The notes beneath the pieces were generated by a model that was not told the DNA's origin, searched no databases, and worked only from the letters and a program-made list of their open reading frames with translations. This document shows, in pieces, positions 1 through 6,137 of a DNA stretch of 7,131 bases. A program made the position numbers and the translations under genes. Position 1 is the stretch's first letter, and the number at the start of each line of letters is the position of its first letter. Origin of the DNA: Desulfobulbus sp. (GTDB lineage Bacteria; Pseudomonadota; Gammaproteobacteria; Burkholderiales; Rhodocyclaceae); contig WQUQ01000059.1 in the NCBI GenBank assembly GCA_009782025.1, positions 1 to 7,131 of the forward strand, read 5' to 3'.

Positions 1-21
1 CCTCCGGTAAAATGCCGGCCC

Positions 22-711
22 ATGCTGATTCTCGCCCTGGAAACCTCGACCGAACTCGGCTCCTGCGCCCTCTGGCACGACGGAGCCGTGCTGGAGCGCC
101 GCTGCCCGGCCGGGCGAGCGCATTCGGAAACCCTGCTGCCGCTGGTGCGCGCGCTGCTCGATGAGGCCGGCGTCGGGTTCGCCGCGCTCGATGCCATTGC
201 CTTTGGCGCTGGCCCCGGCGCGTTCACCGGTCTGCGCATCGCTTGCGGCGCAGCGCAGGGCCTGGCCGTGGCGACGGATCGGCCGCTGCTGCCGGTGACC
301 AGTCTGGAGGCCATGGCGTACCAGGCTGGCGACGGCGAAGTGCTGGCTCTGCTCGATGCGCGCATGGGTGAAGTCTATGCCGGCCGCTACCGGGTGGCTG
401 CCGGCGATTGCCGTTTGCAGGGCGAAATCGGTGTGCTGTCGCCGGCCGCGTTGCCGCTGCCCGCCACCGGCGGCTGGCGGGCCTGCGGCAACGCGCCGGC
501 GGCTTATCCGCTGCTGCGCGAACGCTTGCAGGCAGCAGGTATCGCGTTGCTGCCCGACATCCTGCCGACGGCGGCGGCGGTGGCAGCGCTGGCCGCGCCG
601 CGGGCGGCGCGCGGCGAGGGCATCGACGCGGCAATGGCTGCGCCGCTGTACATACGTGACAAGGTGGCCAAGACGGTGGCCGAACGCTTGGGCGAAGGCG
701 GGCGGGCGTGA
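22..711 (+). CDS. tsaB: tRNA threonylcarbamoyladenosine biosynthesis protein TsaB
   Basis: A 229-residue protein of the ASKHA fold. It is the scaffold and activator partner of TsaD in the TsaBDE complex, which moves the threonylcarbamoyl group onto A37 of ANN-decoding tRNAs in the cytoplasm. Visible family marks are the N-terminal LALETST strand (4-10), HSETLLPLV (34-42), the glycine-rich GAGPGAFTGLRI (62-73), DARMGEVY (112-119) and a C-terminal APLYIRDKVAK segment. Length matches the bacterial TsaB family (about 220-235 residues). The ATG at 22 is chosen because it places the conserved ILALETST strand directly at the N-terminus; an ATG at 12 is out of frame. Only 21 bases lie upstream, so promoter and ribosome site cannot be judged. 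The stop overlaps the rimI start in GTGA, which implies translational coupling. Identification is firm. Confidence 0.96.
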   Translation: MLILALETSTELGSCALWHDGAVLERRCPAGRAHSETLLPLVRALLDEAGVGFAALDAIAFGAGPGAFTGLRIACGAAQGLAVATDRPLLPVTSLEAMAYQAGDGEVLALLDARMGEVYAGRYRVAAGDCRLQGEIGVLSPAALPLPATGGWRACGNAPAAYPLLRERLQAAGIALLPDILPTAAAVAALAAPRAARGEGIDAAMAAPLYIRDKVAKTVAERLGEGGRA

Positions 712-1169
712 GCGTTCTGGCGCTGGCGGCGGAATCTTTCCCGATGAACGAGCGCGACCTCGACGCGGTGGCAGCGCTGGAAGCCTCGCTGCAAGCCTTT
801 CCGTGGTCGCGCGGCCATTTCGCCGATGCGCTGGCCGCCGGCTACAGCGCCTGGGTGCTGCGCCGGGGTGGCGAGTTGCTGGGTTTTTCGGTGGTCATGC
901 AGGTGATCGACGAGGCGCATCTGCTCAATATCGGCATCGCTATCCCTCATCAAGGCCGCGGCCATGGCGCGCGGCTGTTGCGTCAGGTCATGGAGCGCGC
1001 CAGTCTGACCGGCGCGACCCGGCTGTTTCTCGAAGTGCGGCCGTCGAACGAGAGCGCGGTCAAGTTGTACCGTCATTTCGGCTTTCGCCAGATCGGCCAG
1101 CGCAAGGATTACTATCCCGCCGTGACTGGCCGCGAGGACGCGCTGGTTTTCGACAAGGAATTGGCATGA
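708..1169 (+). CDS. rimI: Ribosomal-protein-alanine N-acetyltransferase RimI
   Basis: A 153-residue GNAT-fold acetyltransferase. RimI uses acetyl-CoA to acetylate the N-terminal alanine of ribosomal protein S18. Seen in the sequence: the AFPWS motif (30-34), the acetyl-CoA pyrophosphate loop HQGRGHG (81-87), LEVRPSN with Glu109 and LYRHFGF with Tyr121, which correspond to the catalytic Glu103 and Tyr115 of enterobacterial RimI, and the C-terminal YYP...GREDALVF block. The GTG at 708 is preferred because it overlaps the tsaB stop and has GAAGG upstream; an ATG at 744 would give a 141-residue protein and cannot be excluded. tsaB-rimI adjacency is common in bacteria. The last codon region overlaps the next gene in ATGA. 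Confidence 0.95.
   Translation: MSVLALAAESFPMNERDLDAVAALEASLQAFPWSRGHFADALAAGYSAWVLRRGGELLGFSVVMQVIDEAHLLNIGIAIPHQGRGHGARLLRQVMERASLTGATRLFLEVRPSNESAVKLYRHFGFRQIGQRKDYYPAVTGREDALVFDKELA
1155..1160 (+). promoter_or_regulatory. Shine-Dalgarno site of the UDG gene
   Basis: AAGGAA lies five bases before the ATG at 1166, inside the end of rimI. It decides the UDG start, because the reading frame stays open well upstream of this ATG. Confidence 0.7.
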
Positions 1170-1903
1170 GCCTGAGCCGCGAACAGATGCTGACGGAAAT
1201 GGGCATTACCCCGCTGTGGGTGCTGCGCGACGACAAAGCCGAAATGCCGGCCGCTGTATTGCCCGAGGCGACGCCATCGTCGCCGACCCCTGGCGTTGCC
1301 GACGAGTCGCCGACGCCAGCCGCCGCGCCGGAAGCAACGGGCGATTGGCCGGAACTGGCGGCGGCGGTGGCCGCCTGCCGTCTTTGTCCGCTGTGCCAGC
1401 AGCGTCAGCAGGCGGTACTCGGCGTCGGCGACCGCCAGCCGGACTGGCTGTTCATCGGCGAGGGGCCGGGGGCCGAGGAAGATGCGCGCGGCGAGCCTTT
1501 CGTCGGCCAGGCCGGCAAGCTGCTCGACAACATGCTGGCGGCGCTCGACATCGCGCGTGGCAACCGGGTCTACATCGGCAATGCGGTGAAATGCCGGCCG
1601 CCCGGCAACCGCACGCCGGAAGCCGCCGAAATCGCCGCCTGCCGACCCTGGCTGGAACGCCAGATCGCCCTGCTGCAACCGAAAATCATCGTGCTGCTCG
1701 GCAAAACGGCGGTGCACAGCGTGCTGCACGAGGACAAATCGCTGGCCTCGCAGCGCGGCAAGCGTTTTGACCATGCCGGGATTCCGGTCGTCGTCACTTA
1801 CCACCCGGCTTACCTGCTGCGCAACCTGCCGGACAAGGCCAAGGCCTGGGAGGATCTGCTGTTCGCCCGCCGCCTTCTGCGTGCGGCGGGTGGTCAAGCA
1901 TGA
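1166..1903 (+). CDS. Family 4 uracil-DNA glycosylase (4Fe-4S) with a HolD-like N-terminal peptide
   Basis: A 245-residue protein. The core (about 60-245) is a family 4 uracil-DNA glycosylase, which removes uracil from DNA in base-excision repair. Motif 1 is GEGPGAEEDARGEPFVGQAG (98-117), motif 2 is HPAYLLRN (213-220), and four cysteines (C71, C74, C143, C159) fit the 4Fe-4S ligands. Family 5 would show a different motif 1. The ATG at 1166 overlaps the rimI stop and has AAGGAA at 1155-1160; the frame is open far upstream, but that part is a shadow of tsaB and rimI. Residues 9-22 (LTEMGITPLWVLRD) resemble the N-terminal peptide of E. coli HolD (LQQLGITQWSLRRP from memory), followed by a Pro/Ala-rich linker at about 28-58. 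The glycosylase call is firm; the psi-like role is inference. Older annotations of this family read phage SPO1 DNA polymerase-related protein. Confidence 0.94.
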   Translation: MSLSREQMLTEMGITPLWVLRDDKAEMPAAVLPEATPSSPTPGVADESPTPAAAPEATGDWPELAAAVAACRLCPLCQQRQQAVLGVGDRQPDWLFIGEGPGAEEDARGEPFVGQAGKLLDNMLAALDIARGNRVYIGNAVKCRPPGNRTPEAAEIAACRPWLERQIALLQPKIIVLLGKTAVHSVLHEDKSLASQRGKRFDHAGIPVVVTYHPAYLLRNLPDKAKAWEDLLFARRLLRAAGGQA

Positions 1904-2112
1904 AATTCCTGATTCCCGCCCTGCTCGTGCTTGCCGGCTGCGCCTCCTGGCATTGGGAAAAGCGCGGGGCCTCGGCTGCCGATTACGATCTCGACGAGAA
2001 ATACTGCAAATTGCAGACCTATTCCGGCACCGAGGGGCTGGTGACCAACGCCAGCGTGCGCCGGATGCACGCCTGCCTGGAGGCCAAGGGCTGGAGCAAG
2101 GTGGCGAATTAA
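1900..2112 (+). CDS. Small predicted outer-membrane lipoprotein of unknown function
   Basis: A 70-residue protein that begins with a short lipoprotein signal: MKF, a hydrophobic stretch (4-12) and the lipobox LAGC with the lipidated cysteine at 14. Ala at +2 (not Asp) would direct it to the outer membrane by the Lol rule. The mature part has two further cysteines (C36 and C59), which could form a disulfide in the periplasm, and ends in ACLEAKGWSKVAN; short lipoproteins with a DxxxC...MxxCMxxKGW pattern occur widely in proteobacteria without a known role. The ATG overlaps the UDG stop in ATGA, making it the fourth gene of the tsaB operon. GGGTGG just upstream could serve as ribosome site. Location is well supported; function is not recognised. 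Confidence 0.85.
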   Translation: MKFLIPALLVLAGCASWHWEKRGASAADYDLDEKYCKLQTYSGTEGLVTNASVRRMHACLEAKGWSKVAN

Positions 2113-2128
2113 GCGGCCACGGCGTTCT

Positions 2129-3250
2129 TCAGCGCAGACAAACCAGGGCGGCGTTGTGAAATTCCGGGATGCCGATATGGCTGTCGGTGCTGATTTCGCC
2201 GAGCGACAGGGCGCCGTGAATCGCAGTGGCGCCGGAATCCGCCTGGAGTTCGCGCAATTCGCTGGCGGCTTCCTCGCCGAAATGCAGGCGCCGGCCGGCG
2301 CAGTAAAAAGTCAGCAAGGGCGCGCTGGAAGCGGGGCCGAGTTGCCGCAGCACGGTGCGAATGCAGGCGCTGTTTTCCAGCGCCGGCGCTTTCAACAGGC
2401 GCAGCATCGAGTTGGCCGGCACTTCGCCGACGCAGAAAATGGAACCGTCCTCGTTGAAGGCGACGGGAATGCGCACCAGAATTTCCAGCGAGCCAACCAG
2501 GCCGAAAGGATAGTGCACGGCGTAGTCGTAGAAATTTCCCGGGGTCAGTTCAATGCCGAAATCGGCGGCGATGACCTGCTGGTAGACCGTCATGGCTGGC
2601 CGGCCGTCGATCTTGTCGATCCGGTTGCCGGCCGTGGAACTGGCGCGCATCAAGGATTTGGCGACCGGGTAGCTGTGTTCTACGGCGATCCGCGTTGCGC
2701 CATCCAGAATCATGCCGATGACGCCGTTGCCGAGCAGGCGCTGGTTGTCGAACAGGCAGGGCATGGGCTGGAAGGTTTCGCTGCCGGCATTGACGCCGGC
2801 GTAGGTGAAATCGTGTTTCAGGCGGTCGAACAGCTTGACCAGGATCGAGGCGATGCTGGGCAGCATGCTGTCGAACACCAGGAATAGCTGCCGGGGGCCG
2901 GAACGGCCATCGGCCTGGCACACCCGCGTCACGGCCGAGACGATTTGCTCGGCGGCATCAGCCGGCTGGGCGGCGAGATCGGGGACAAGAAAATGGCCCA
3001 GCGAATTTTCGATACTGACCAGCGTGAGGCCGTGGGTTGTGAACCCCTGTTCGGTCAGCAGGGCCGGGAAAATGGCGCCGAGCAGATCGAGTCCGCGCTC
3101 GTTGCAGCCGCCTTGCAAATCGCCGACCCGCGCTTGCTCGGCTTCGGGCAGCAGCGCGCAAACCAGTGGCCGTGGATGGCGGGCCGCGAGTTCATCCAGC
3201 CATGCCGCAACGGCGGCAGGGTCAAAGGACGGGAAATGGCGAGGAGTCAT
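2129..3250 (-). CDS. FIST-domain protein (FIST_N plus FIST_C), stand-alone
   Basis: A 373-residue soluble protein with no signal peptide or membrane helix. It matches the FIST sensory family (FIST N and C domains), proposed in the literature to bind small ligands such as amino acids. Supporting marks are the strand and loop region QLFLVFDSMLPS (121-132), YAGVNAGSETF (150-160), the block around 166-190 with GNGVIGMILDG, and the C-terminal GALSLGEI...GIPEFHNAALV (346-370), which is the typical FIST_C ending. Most FIST proteins sit with kinases, chemoreceptors or GGDEF outputs; none is fused here, so its output is unknown. The ATG at 3250 lacks a clear ribosome site; an in-frame ATG at 3298, overlapping the queF end by 23 bases, would add 16 residues. 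It is last in the tonB-like - queF - FIST cluster, 25 bases after queF. Confidence 0.88.
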   Translation of the reverse strand: MTPRHFPSFDPAAVAAWLDELAARHPRPLVCALLPEAEQARVGDLQGGCNERGLDLLGAIFPALLTEQGFTTHGLTLVSIENSLGHFLVPDLAAQPADAAEQIVSAVTRVCQADGRSGPRQLFLVFDSMLPSIASILVKLFDRLKHDFTYAGVNAGSETFQPMPCLFDNQRLLGNGVIGMILDGATRIAVEHSYPVAKSLMRASSTAGNRIDKIDGRPAMTVYQQVIAADFGIELTPGNFYDYAVHYPFGLVGSLEILVRIPVAFNEDGSIFCVGEVPANSMLRLLKAPALENSACIRTVLRQLGPASSAPLLTFYCAGRRLHFGEEAASELRELQADSGATAIHGALSLGEISTDSHIGIPEFHNAALVCLR

Positions 3251-3275
3251 GATGGCGGGCGGATTCAAGCCTTGA

Positions 3276-4115
3276 TTATTGCCTAATTTCGCGCACATTG
3301 CTCGGCGACGCGAAACCGCCGCTGCTGCGGAAGGGGTTGATGTCCAGCCCGCCGCGCCGGGTGTAGCGGGCATGCACGGCCAGCGCCTCGGGACGGCAGC
3401 GGCGGCTGATGTCGCAGAAAATGCGCTCGACGCATTGCTCGTGAAACTCGTTGTGCTGGCGGAAGGAGACGATGTAGCGCAGCAGCCCGGCGCGGTCGAG
3501 CGGCCGGCCACGGTAGCGGATCACCACGGTGGCCCAGTCCGGCTGGCCGGTGACCAGGCAGTTCGATTTGAGCAGGTGCGAGTACAGGGTTTCCTCGACC
3601 ACCGGGCCGGCCAGCACGGCGAGCAGGTGCGGCGCGGGTTGGTAGGCATCGCAGGCGATGTCGAGGTCGTCGAGCGACACGCCCTCGGGGTAGCCGATTG
3701 GCGCCGTTGGCTGCTGGCCCAGCGGCTGCAATGCGACGGCGACCGGTGCGCCGGCGGCGGCCGACAGATCGGCCCGCAACGCGGCGGCGACGGCGTCGGT
3801 ATCGGCGAATGCCGTCTGGTTCAGCGAATTGAGATACAGCTTCAGCGATTTCGATTCGATCAGATTCGGGCTGCTGGCCGGCACGCGCAACGTGCCGATG
3901 GCGACCACCGGCTTGCCCTTGGGGTTCAGCCAGGAAAGTTCGTAGGCATTCCACAGATCTTCGCCGACGAAAGGCAGCGCCGCGCCGTCGAGGCCCAGGG
4001 TCTCGCGCTGCAACTGGCGCGGGATCGGGTAGAGCAGATCGGGCGCGTAGGCGGCGCGGTACTCGGTCGGCTTGCCGAGCGGGGAGAGCCGGCTGGGGTC
4101 GGTGCTGGGCGGCAT
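3276..4115 (-). CDS. queF: NADPH-dependent 7-cyano-7-deazaguanine reductase QueF (long type)
   Basis: A 279-residue enzyme that reduces the nitrile of preQ0 to the amine of preQ1 with NADPH, the last free-base step of queuosine synthesis for tRNA position 34. It is the long, tandem T-fold type seen in E. coli. The N-terminal half holds the QueF motif ESKSLKLYLNS (87-97). The C-terminal half holds the nucleophile Cys186 in SNCLVTGQPDW with the proton donor Asp193, and His225-Glu226 in NEFHEQC; these match Cys190, Asp197, His229 and Glu230 of the E. coli enzyme. All key residues are present, so it should be active. The ATG at 4115 follows the stop of the upstream gene by two bases (TGAGCATG), so translation is probably coupled. 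No other queuosine gene is in the window. Confidence 0.97.
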   Translation of the reverse strand: MPPSTDPSRLSPLGKPTEYRAAYAPDLLYPIPRQLQRETLGLDGAALPFVGEDLWNAYELSWLNPKGKPVVAIGTLRVPASSPNLIESKSLKLYLNSLNQTAFADTDAVAAALRADLSAAAGAPVAVALQPLGQQPTAPIGYPEGVSLDDLDIACDAYQPAPHLLAVLAGPVVEETLYSHLLKSNCLVTGQPDWATVVIRYRGRPLDRAGLLRYIVSFRQHNEFHEQCVERIFCDISRRCRPEALAVHARYTRRGGLDINPFRSSGGFASPSNVREIRQ

Positions 4116-4117
4116 GC

Positions 4118-5731
4118 TCAATCCAGACGAATGGCCGTGTCGAAATGCCAGGTGCGGCGGATTTCCATCACATCGTATTGGCGGGCCAGGGCCGCCGGGA
4201 AGCGCGGGTAGGGCGCGTTGTCCCGCACGATGCGCTGGATCGCCTGGTCGATTTCCGGCGCGCCGCTGGAGACGACGATGGTGACGGCCTCGATGGAACC
4301 GTCGCTGCGCACGGCCACCGTCACCATCGGCGCGGTGTGCCGCCGCTCGGCAAGCTGGCGCACCGTGTCGACCGGGGTGTTGAGCTGGATTCTGCGCACC
4401 CAGTTTTCGGCATACCAGACGAGTTGAGCGTTGGGGTCGCTGCGCCCCCACAGCCGCGCCCGGCGCGCGGTGCTCAGCGAGAGCGGCAATGACGAGCGGG
4501 CGGCGGCCTCACGCTGCTCGGCTTCCGCGTCGAGCTGGCGACCCATGGCGCGCCGCCGTTCCAGCCGCCTCTCCTCTTCCTCTTTGGCTTCCTGAATTTT
4601 TGCCGCTTCCTGGCGCTCGGCCTCCTGGCGCTCGGCTTCCTGGCGGGCGGCTTCCCGGCGTTGCGCTGCCGCTTTCTCCGCCGCCAGGCGCTCGGCCTCC
4701 CGGCGTTCGGCTTCTTGCCGGGCGGCCTCGGCGCGCGCTGCCTCCCTGCGCTGCTCGGCTTCCGCGTCGAGCTGGCGGCCCATGGCGCGCCGCCGTTCCA
4801 GCCGCCTTTCCTCTTCCTCTTTGGCTTCCTGAATTTTTGCCGCTTCCTGGCGTTCAGCTTCCTGCCGCGCCGCCTCGGCGCGCGCCGTTTCCTGTTGGGC
4901 CGCTGCCTGGCGCTGCGCCTGCTCGGCGGCCAGGCGTTCGGCGGCCAATCGCTCGGCTTTGGCGCGTTCCGCTTCCTGTTCTGCGGCGGCCTGTTCAGCT
5001 TTCCGGCGTTCGCTCTCTTGTTGTGCCGCCTCCCGTCGTTGCGCGGCGAGTTTCTCGGCGGCCAGGCGCTCCGCCGCCAGCCGCGCCGCCTCCGCCTGAT
5101 CCGCCTGTTGTCGCGCCTTGGCCAGGTCGGCCTGGGTCGTGTCGATGGCTGGCGCTTCCGGCTCGATCTGGCTCGGCGCGGTTTCGGCGACAGCCGGCGC
5201 TGGCGGTTCATCAGGTTTCAAGGGCGGCGTATCCGGCCGGGTCGTTGTCTCGGGTAGCGGTTTCGGCGGCGGCGGGGGAACGACAAAAGTCTTGTCGTCG
5301 GATTGTTCCAGAGCGATGACCGCCGTGTGCGGCATCGGCGCCGGCGTTGCGCGGACGGGCCGCGCGGCCGGCAAATCCGCCGGCGCGGCAATGCTATCCG
5401 TGACGGCTGCGGCTTCCGGCGTGACGGCAGGCTTGGCGGTATGGCGTAAACGGGAGGTAAACGAACCCGGCGGCGCGTTGACCAGTGCGGCGGCCACGGC
5501 GCTCGATGCCGGAGCAGGGGAGGGCAGGGGCGTCGGCACGGTTACAACCTGGCGCTCTGGCTGAAGCGTGACGCGCAGATTGGGGGCTTCGACCGATCGT
5601 TGTTGCCAGAAAAGCGTGAACTTGGGCAGCCCCTGCCCTTTGCCGCCCGTGAAAGCCAGACTCAATACCAGCATGTGCAGCAGCAGCGAGAGCAGGAAGG
5701 CGAAGGATAGCCGCTCGCGTTCGGTCAGCAT
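4118..5731 (-). CDS. TonB/TolA-like energy-transducer protein with long coiled coil
   Basis: A 537-residue inner-membrane protein spanning the periplasm. Residues 9-27 form an N-terminal membrane anchor with Ser15 and His19 in an S-x3-H pattern, as in TonB (Ser16/His20) and TolA, where it contacts the ExbB/ExbD or TolQ/TolR proton channel. A Pro-rich stretch (about 64-195, including VVPPPPPKPLP) is TonB-like. Residues about 201-410 are an Ala/Glu/Arg/Gln-rich coiled coil, TolA-like. The C-terminal domain (about 430-537; VTVAVRSDGSIEAVTIVVSSG, then a YPRFPAAL segment) fits the TonB C-terminal fold. It therefore mixes TonB and TolA traits; tolQ, tolR, tolB, pal, exbB and exbD are not in the window. 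Two blocks of the coiled coil (294-328 and 373-407) are almost identical. It leads a cluster with queF and the FIST gene. A cell-envelope transducer is well supported; its partner is unknown. Confidence 0.85.
   Translation of the reverse strand: MLTERERLSFAFLLSLLLHMLVLSLAFTGGKGQGLPKFTLFWQQRSVEAPNLRVTLQPERQVVTVPTPLPSPAPASSAVAAALVNAPPGSFTSRLRHTAKPAVTPEAAAVTDSIAAPADLPAARPVRATPAPMPHTAVIALEQSDDKTFVVPPPPPKPLPETTTRPDTPPLKPDEPPAPAVAETAPSQIEPEAPAIDTTQADLAKARQQADQAEAARLAAERLAAEKLAAQRREAAQQESERRKAEQAAAEQEAERAKAERLAAERLAAEQAQRQAAAQQETARAEAARQEAERQEAAKIQEAKEEEERRLERRRAMGRQLDAEAEQRREAARAEAARQEAERREAERLAAEKAAAQRREAARQEAERQEAERQEAAKIQEAKEEEERRLERRRAMGRQLDAEAEQREAAARSSLPLSLSTARRARLWGRSDPNAQLVWYAENWVRRIQLNTPVDTVRQLAERRHTAPMVTVAVRSDGSIEAVTIVVSSGAPEIDQAIQRIVRDNAPYPRFPAALARQYDVMEIRRTWHFDTAIRLD
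4514..4615 (-). repeat. Direct repeat, downstream copy, within the TonB/TolA-like gene
   Basis: This 102-bp stretch matches 4751-4852 with only two differences (4541 against 4778, and 4571 against 4808), both at third codon positions and silent. The offset is 237 bp, exactly 79 codons, so frame is kept. It encodes residues 373-406. Confidence 0.93.
4751..4852 (-). repeat. Direct repeat, upstream copy, within the TonB/TolA-like gene
   Basis: Partner of 4514-4615, encoding residues 294-327 including KIQEAKEEEERRLERRRAMG. Flanking codons between the copies are looser variants of the same EAARQEAER theme, so the whole coiled coil seems to have grown by repeated in-frame duplication. Confidence 0.93.
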
Positions 5732-5879
5732 CGGCTCAGTTCCGGCAGGTGTGGAGTGGCGACTGGCTGGCCATGGCGCGAAACTTCGGCCTGCGGCCTC
5801 GTTTTCCTGCCAGGGTCATGTGGTAATGACGGGGGGTTCAGTCTGGTTTGAGCCTCCGCCCCCGTCAGTGCCGTCAAAT
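5732..5879. other. Intergenic region between ccoQ and the TonB/TolA-like gene
   Basis: This 148-bp non-coding stretch is where ccoP would be expected after ccoQ, but I find no cytochrome c motif (CxxCH) in any frame. It must contain the promoter for the tonB-like - queF - FIST cluster unless that cluster is read through from ccoQ. A TTGACG hexamer (5877-5872, minus strand) touches the ccoQ stop but has no good -10 partner. The main structure is the hairpin at 5827-5867. A weak CGGAA element precedes the ATG at 5731. Confidence 0.6.
5827..5867. terminator. Bulged GC-rich hairpin, possible terminator after ccoQ or REP-like element
   Basis: Outer arms TGACGGGG (5827-5834) and CCCCGTCA (5860-5867) are perfectly complementary over 8 bp. 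Inside, GGTTCA (5835-5840) pairs with TGAGCC (5849-5854) with one G-T wobble, leaving an 8-base loop and a 5-base one-sided bulge (5855-5859). It begins 13 bases past the ccoQ stop on the minus strand. No run of T follows on either strand, so it is not a classical intrinsic terminator; an mRNA-stabilising structure or a repetitive palindromic element are alternatives. The hairpin is seen directly; its role is inference. Confidence 0.55.
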
Positions 5880-6038
5880 CTATTTCCGGCTTTCCTGTTC
5901 TTCCGGGTCGGTGAATGGCAGGTTGGCGGCTTCGTCGAACTCCTTGCGTCGCTTGCTGCTGTAGGCCCACCAGACGATGGCCAGGAAGCAGACGAGGCCG
6001 GCGACGGTAATCAGGGAACGCATCTCGTTGATGTCCAT
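5880..6038 (-). CDS. ccoQ: cbb3-type cytochrome c oxidase subunit CcoQ (FixQ)
   Basis: A 52-residue single-span membrane protein. It begins MDINEMRSLITVAG, has one membrane helix (about 8-26, ending in WWAYS), a basic KRRK patch and then FDEAANLPF (34-42) and an acidic tail. These are the hallmarks of CcoQ/FixQ, the small subunit that stabilises the cbb3 high-affinity oxidase used at low oxygen. Length is normal for the family and the frame is intact. The normal order is ccoN-ccoO-ccoQ-ccoP, but here neither ccoO nor ccoP flanks it; 15 bases upstream lies only what looks like the tail of ccoN. A purine-rich AGAAAGAAAA stretch precedes the ATG as ribosome site. The gene is therefore probably an orphan remnant, perhaps still expressed, or works with an oxidase encoded elsewhere. 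Confidence 0.92.
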   Translation of the reverse strand: MDINEMRSLITVAGLVCFLAIVWWAYSSKRRKEFDEAANLPFTDPEEQESRK

Positions 6039-6053
6039 GTGATTTTCTTTCTG

Positions 6054-6137
6054 TCAGGGGTGGCTGCCGGCCTTGGGCGCCGGCACGGGAACGATTTTGC
6101 CATTGGCGATGGCGCGGGCCATATTGTAGACCATCAT
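6054..6137 (-). pseudogene. ccoN: Probable 3' remnant of ccoN (cbb3 oxidase subunit I)
   Basis: The minus-strand frame from the ATG at 6137 to the TGA at 6054 reads MMVYNMARAIANGKIVPVPA followed by a short Pro/Lys tail, 27 residues. This resembles the end of CcoN in betaproteobacteria, where the last helix finishes in GMLxMxYN and is followed by a short basic then Ala/Pro-rich tail. The rest of ccoN is absent: manC occupies the opposite strand from 6265. Directly upstream, in the next frame, is LGLWTLVFFTR (about 6189-6157); if 16 bases were removed the two frames would join into a last-helix sequence of the expected spacing. It ends 15 bases before ccoQ, as expected for linked cco genes. It could instead be a chance short frame; the match rests on memory of the family. 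Confidence 0.45.

Noticed and set aside
8..13. TAAAAT as a -10 box just before tsaB, implying a near-leaderless transcript
   Set aside because: No -35 can be judged with only seven bases before it; a six-base match alone is weak.
356..1903. Very long open frame upstream of the UDG start, potentially a 515-residue protein
   Set aside because: The first 270 residues are Arg/Ala/Pro-rich shadow of tsaB and rimI in a GC-rich genome; the UDG start at 1166 has AAGGAA and an ATGA overlap with rimI.
2156..2887. Plus-strand open frame of 243 codons opposite the FIST gene
   Set aside because: It is the antisense shadow of a recognisable FIST protein and shows no family motif.
3279..4211. Plus-strand open frame of 310 codons opposite queF
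   Set aside because: Antisense to queF, whose catalytic residues are all present; composition is that of a GC-driven shadow.
4474..5211. Arg/Pro-rich open frames on both strands across the coiled-coil gene
   Set aside because: Low-complexity shadows of the repeat-rich TonB/TolA-like gene, which itself has anchor, coiled coil and C-terminal domain.
5787..5804. GGCC-TGC-GGCC followed by TCGTTTT as a plus-strand terminator
   Set aside because: Stem of only 4 bp, short T-run, and no plus-strand gene upstream to terminate.
5872..5877. TTGACG on the minus strand as -35 of the TonB/TolA-like gene
   Set aside because: The hexamer at the proper distance downstream (GGCTCA) is not a -10 box and lies in the hairpin.
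5725..5970. Minus-strand 81-codon frame spanning the intergenic region
   Set aside because: It is out of frame with ccoQ, overlaps its second half and has no recognisable motif.
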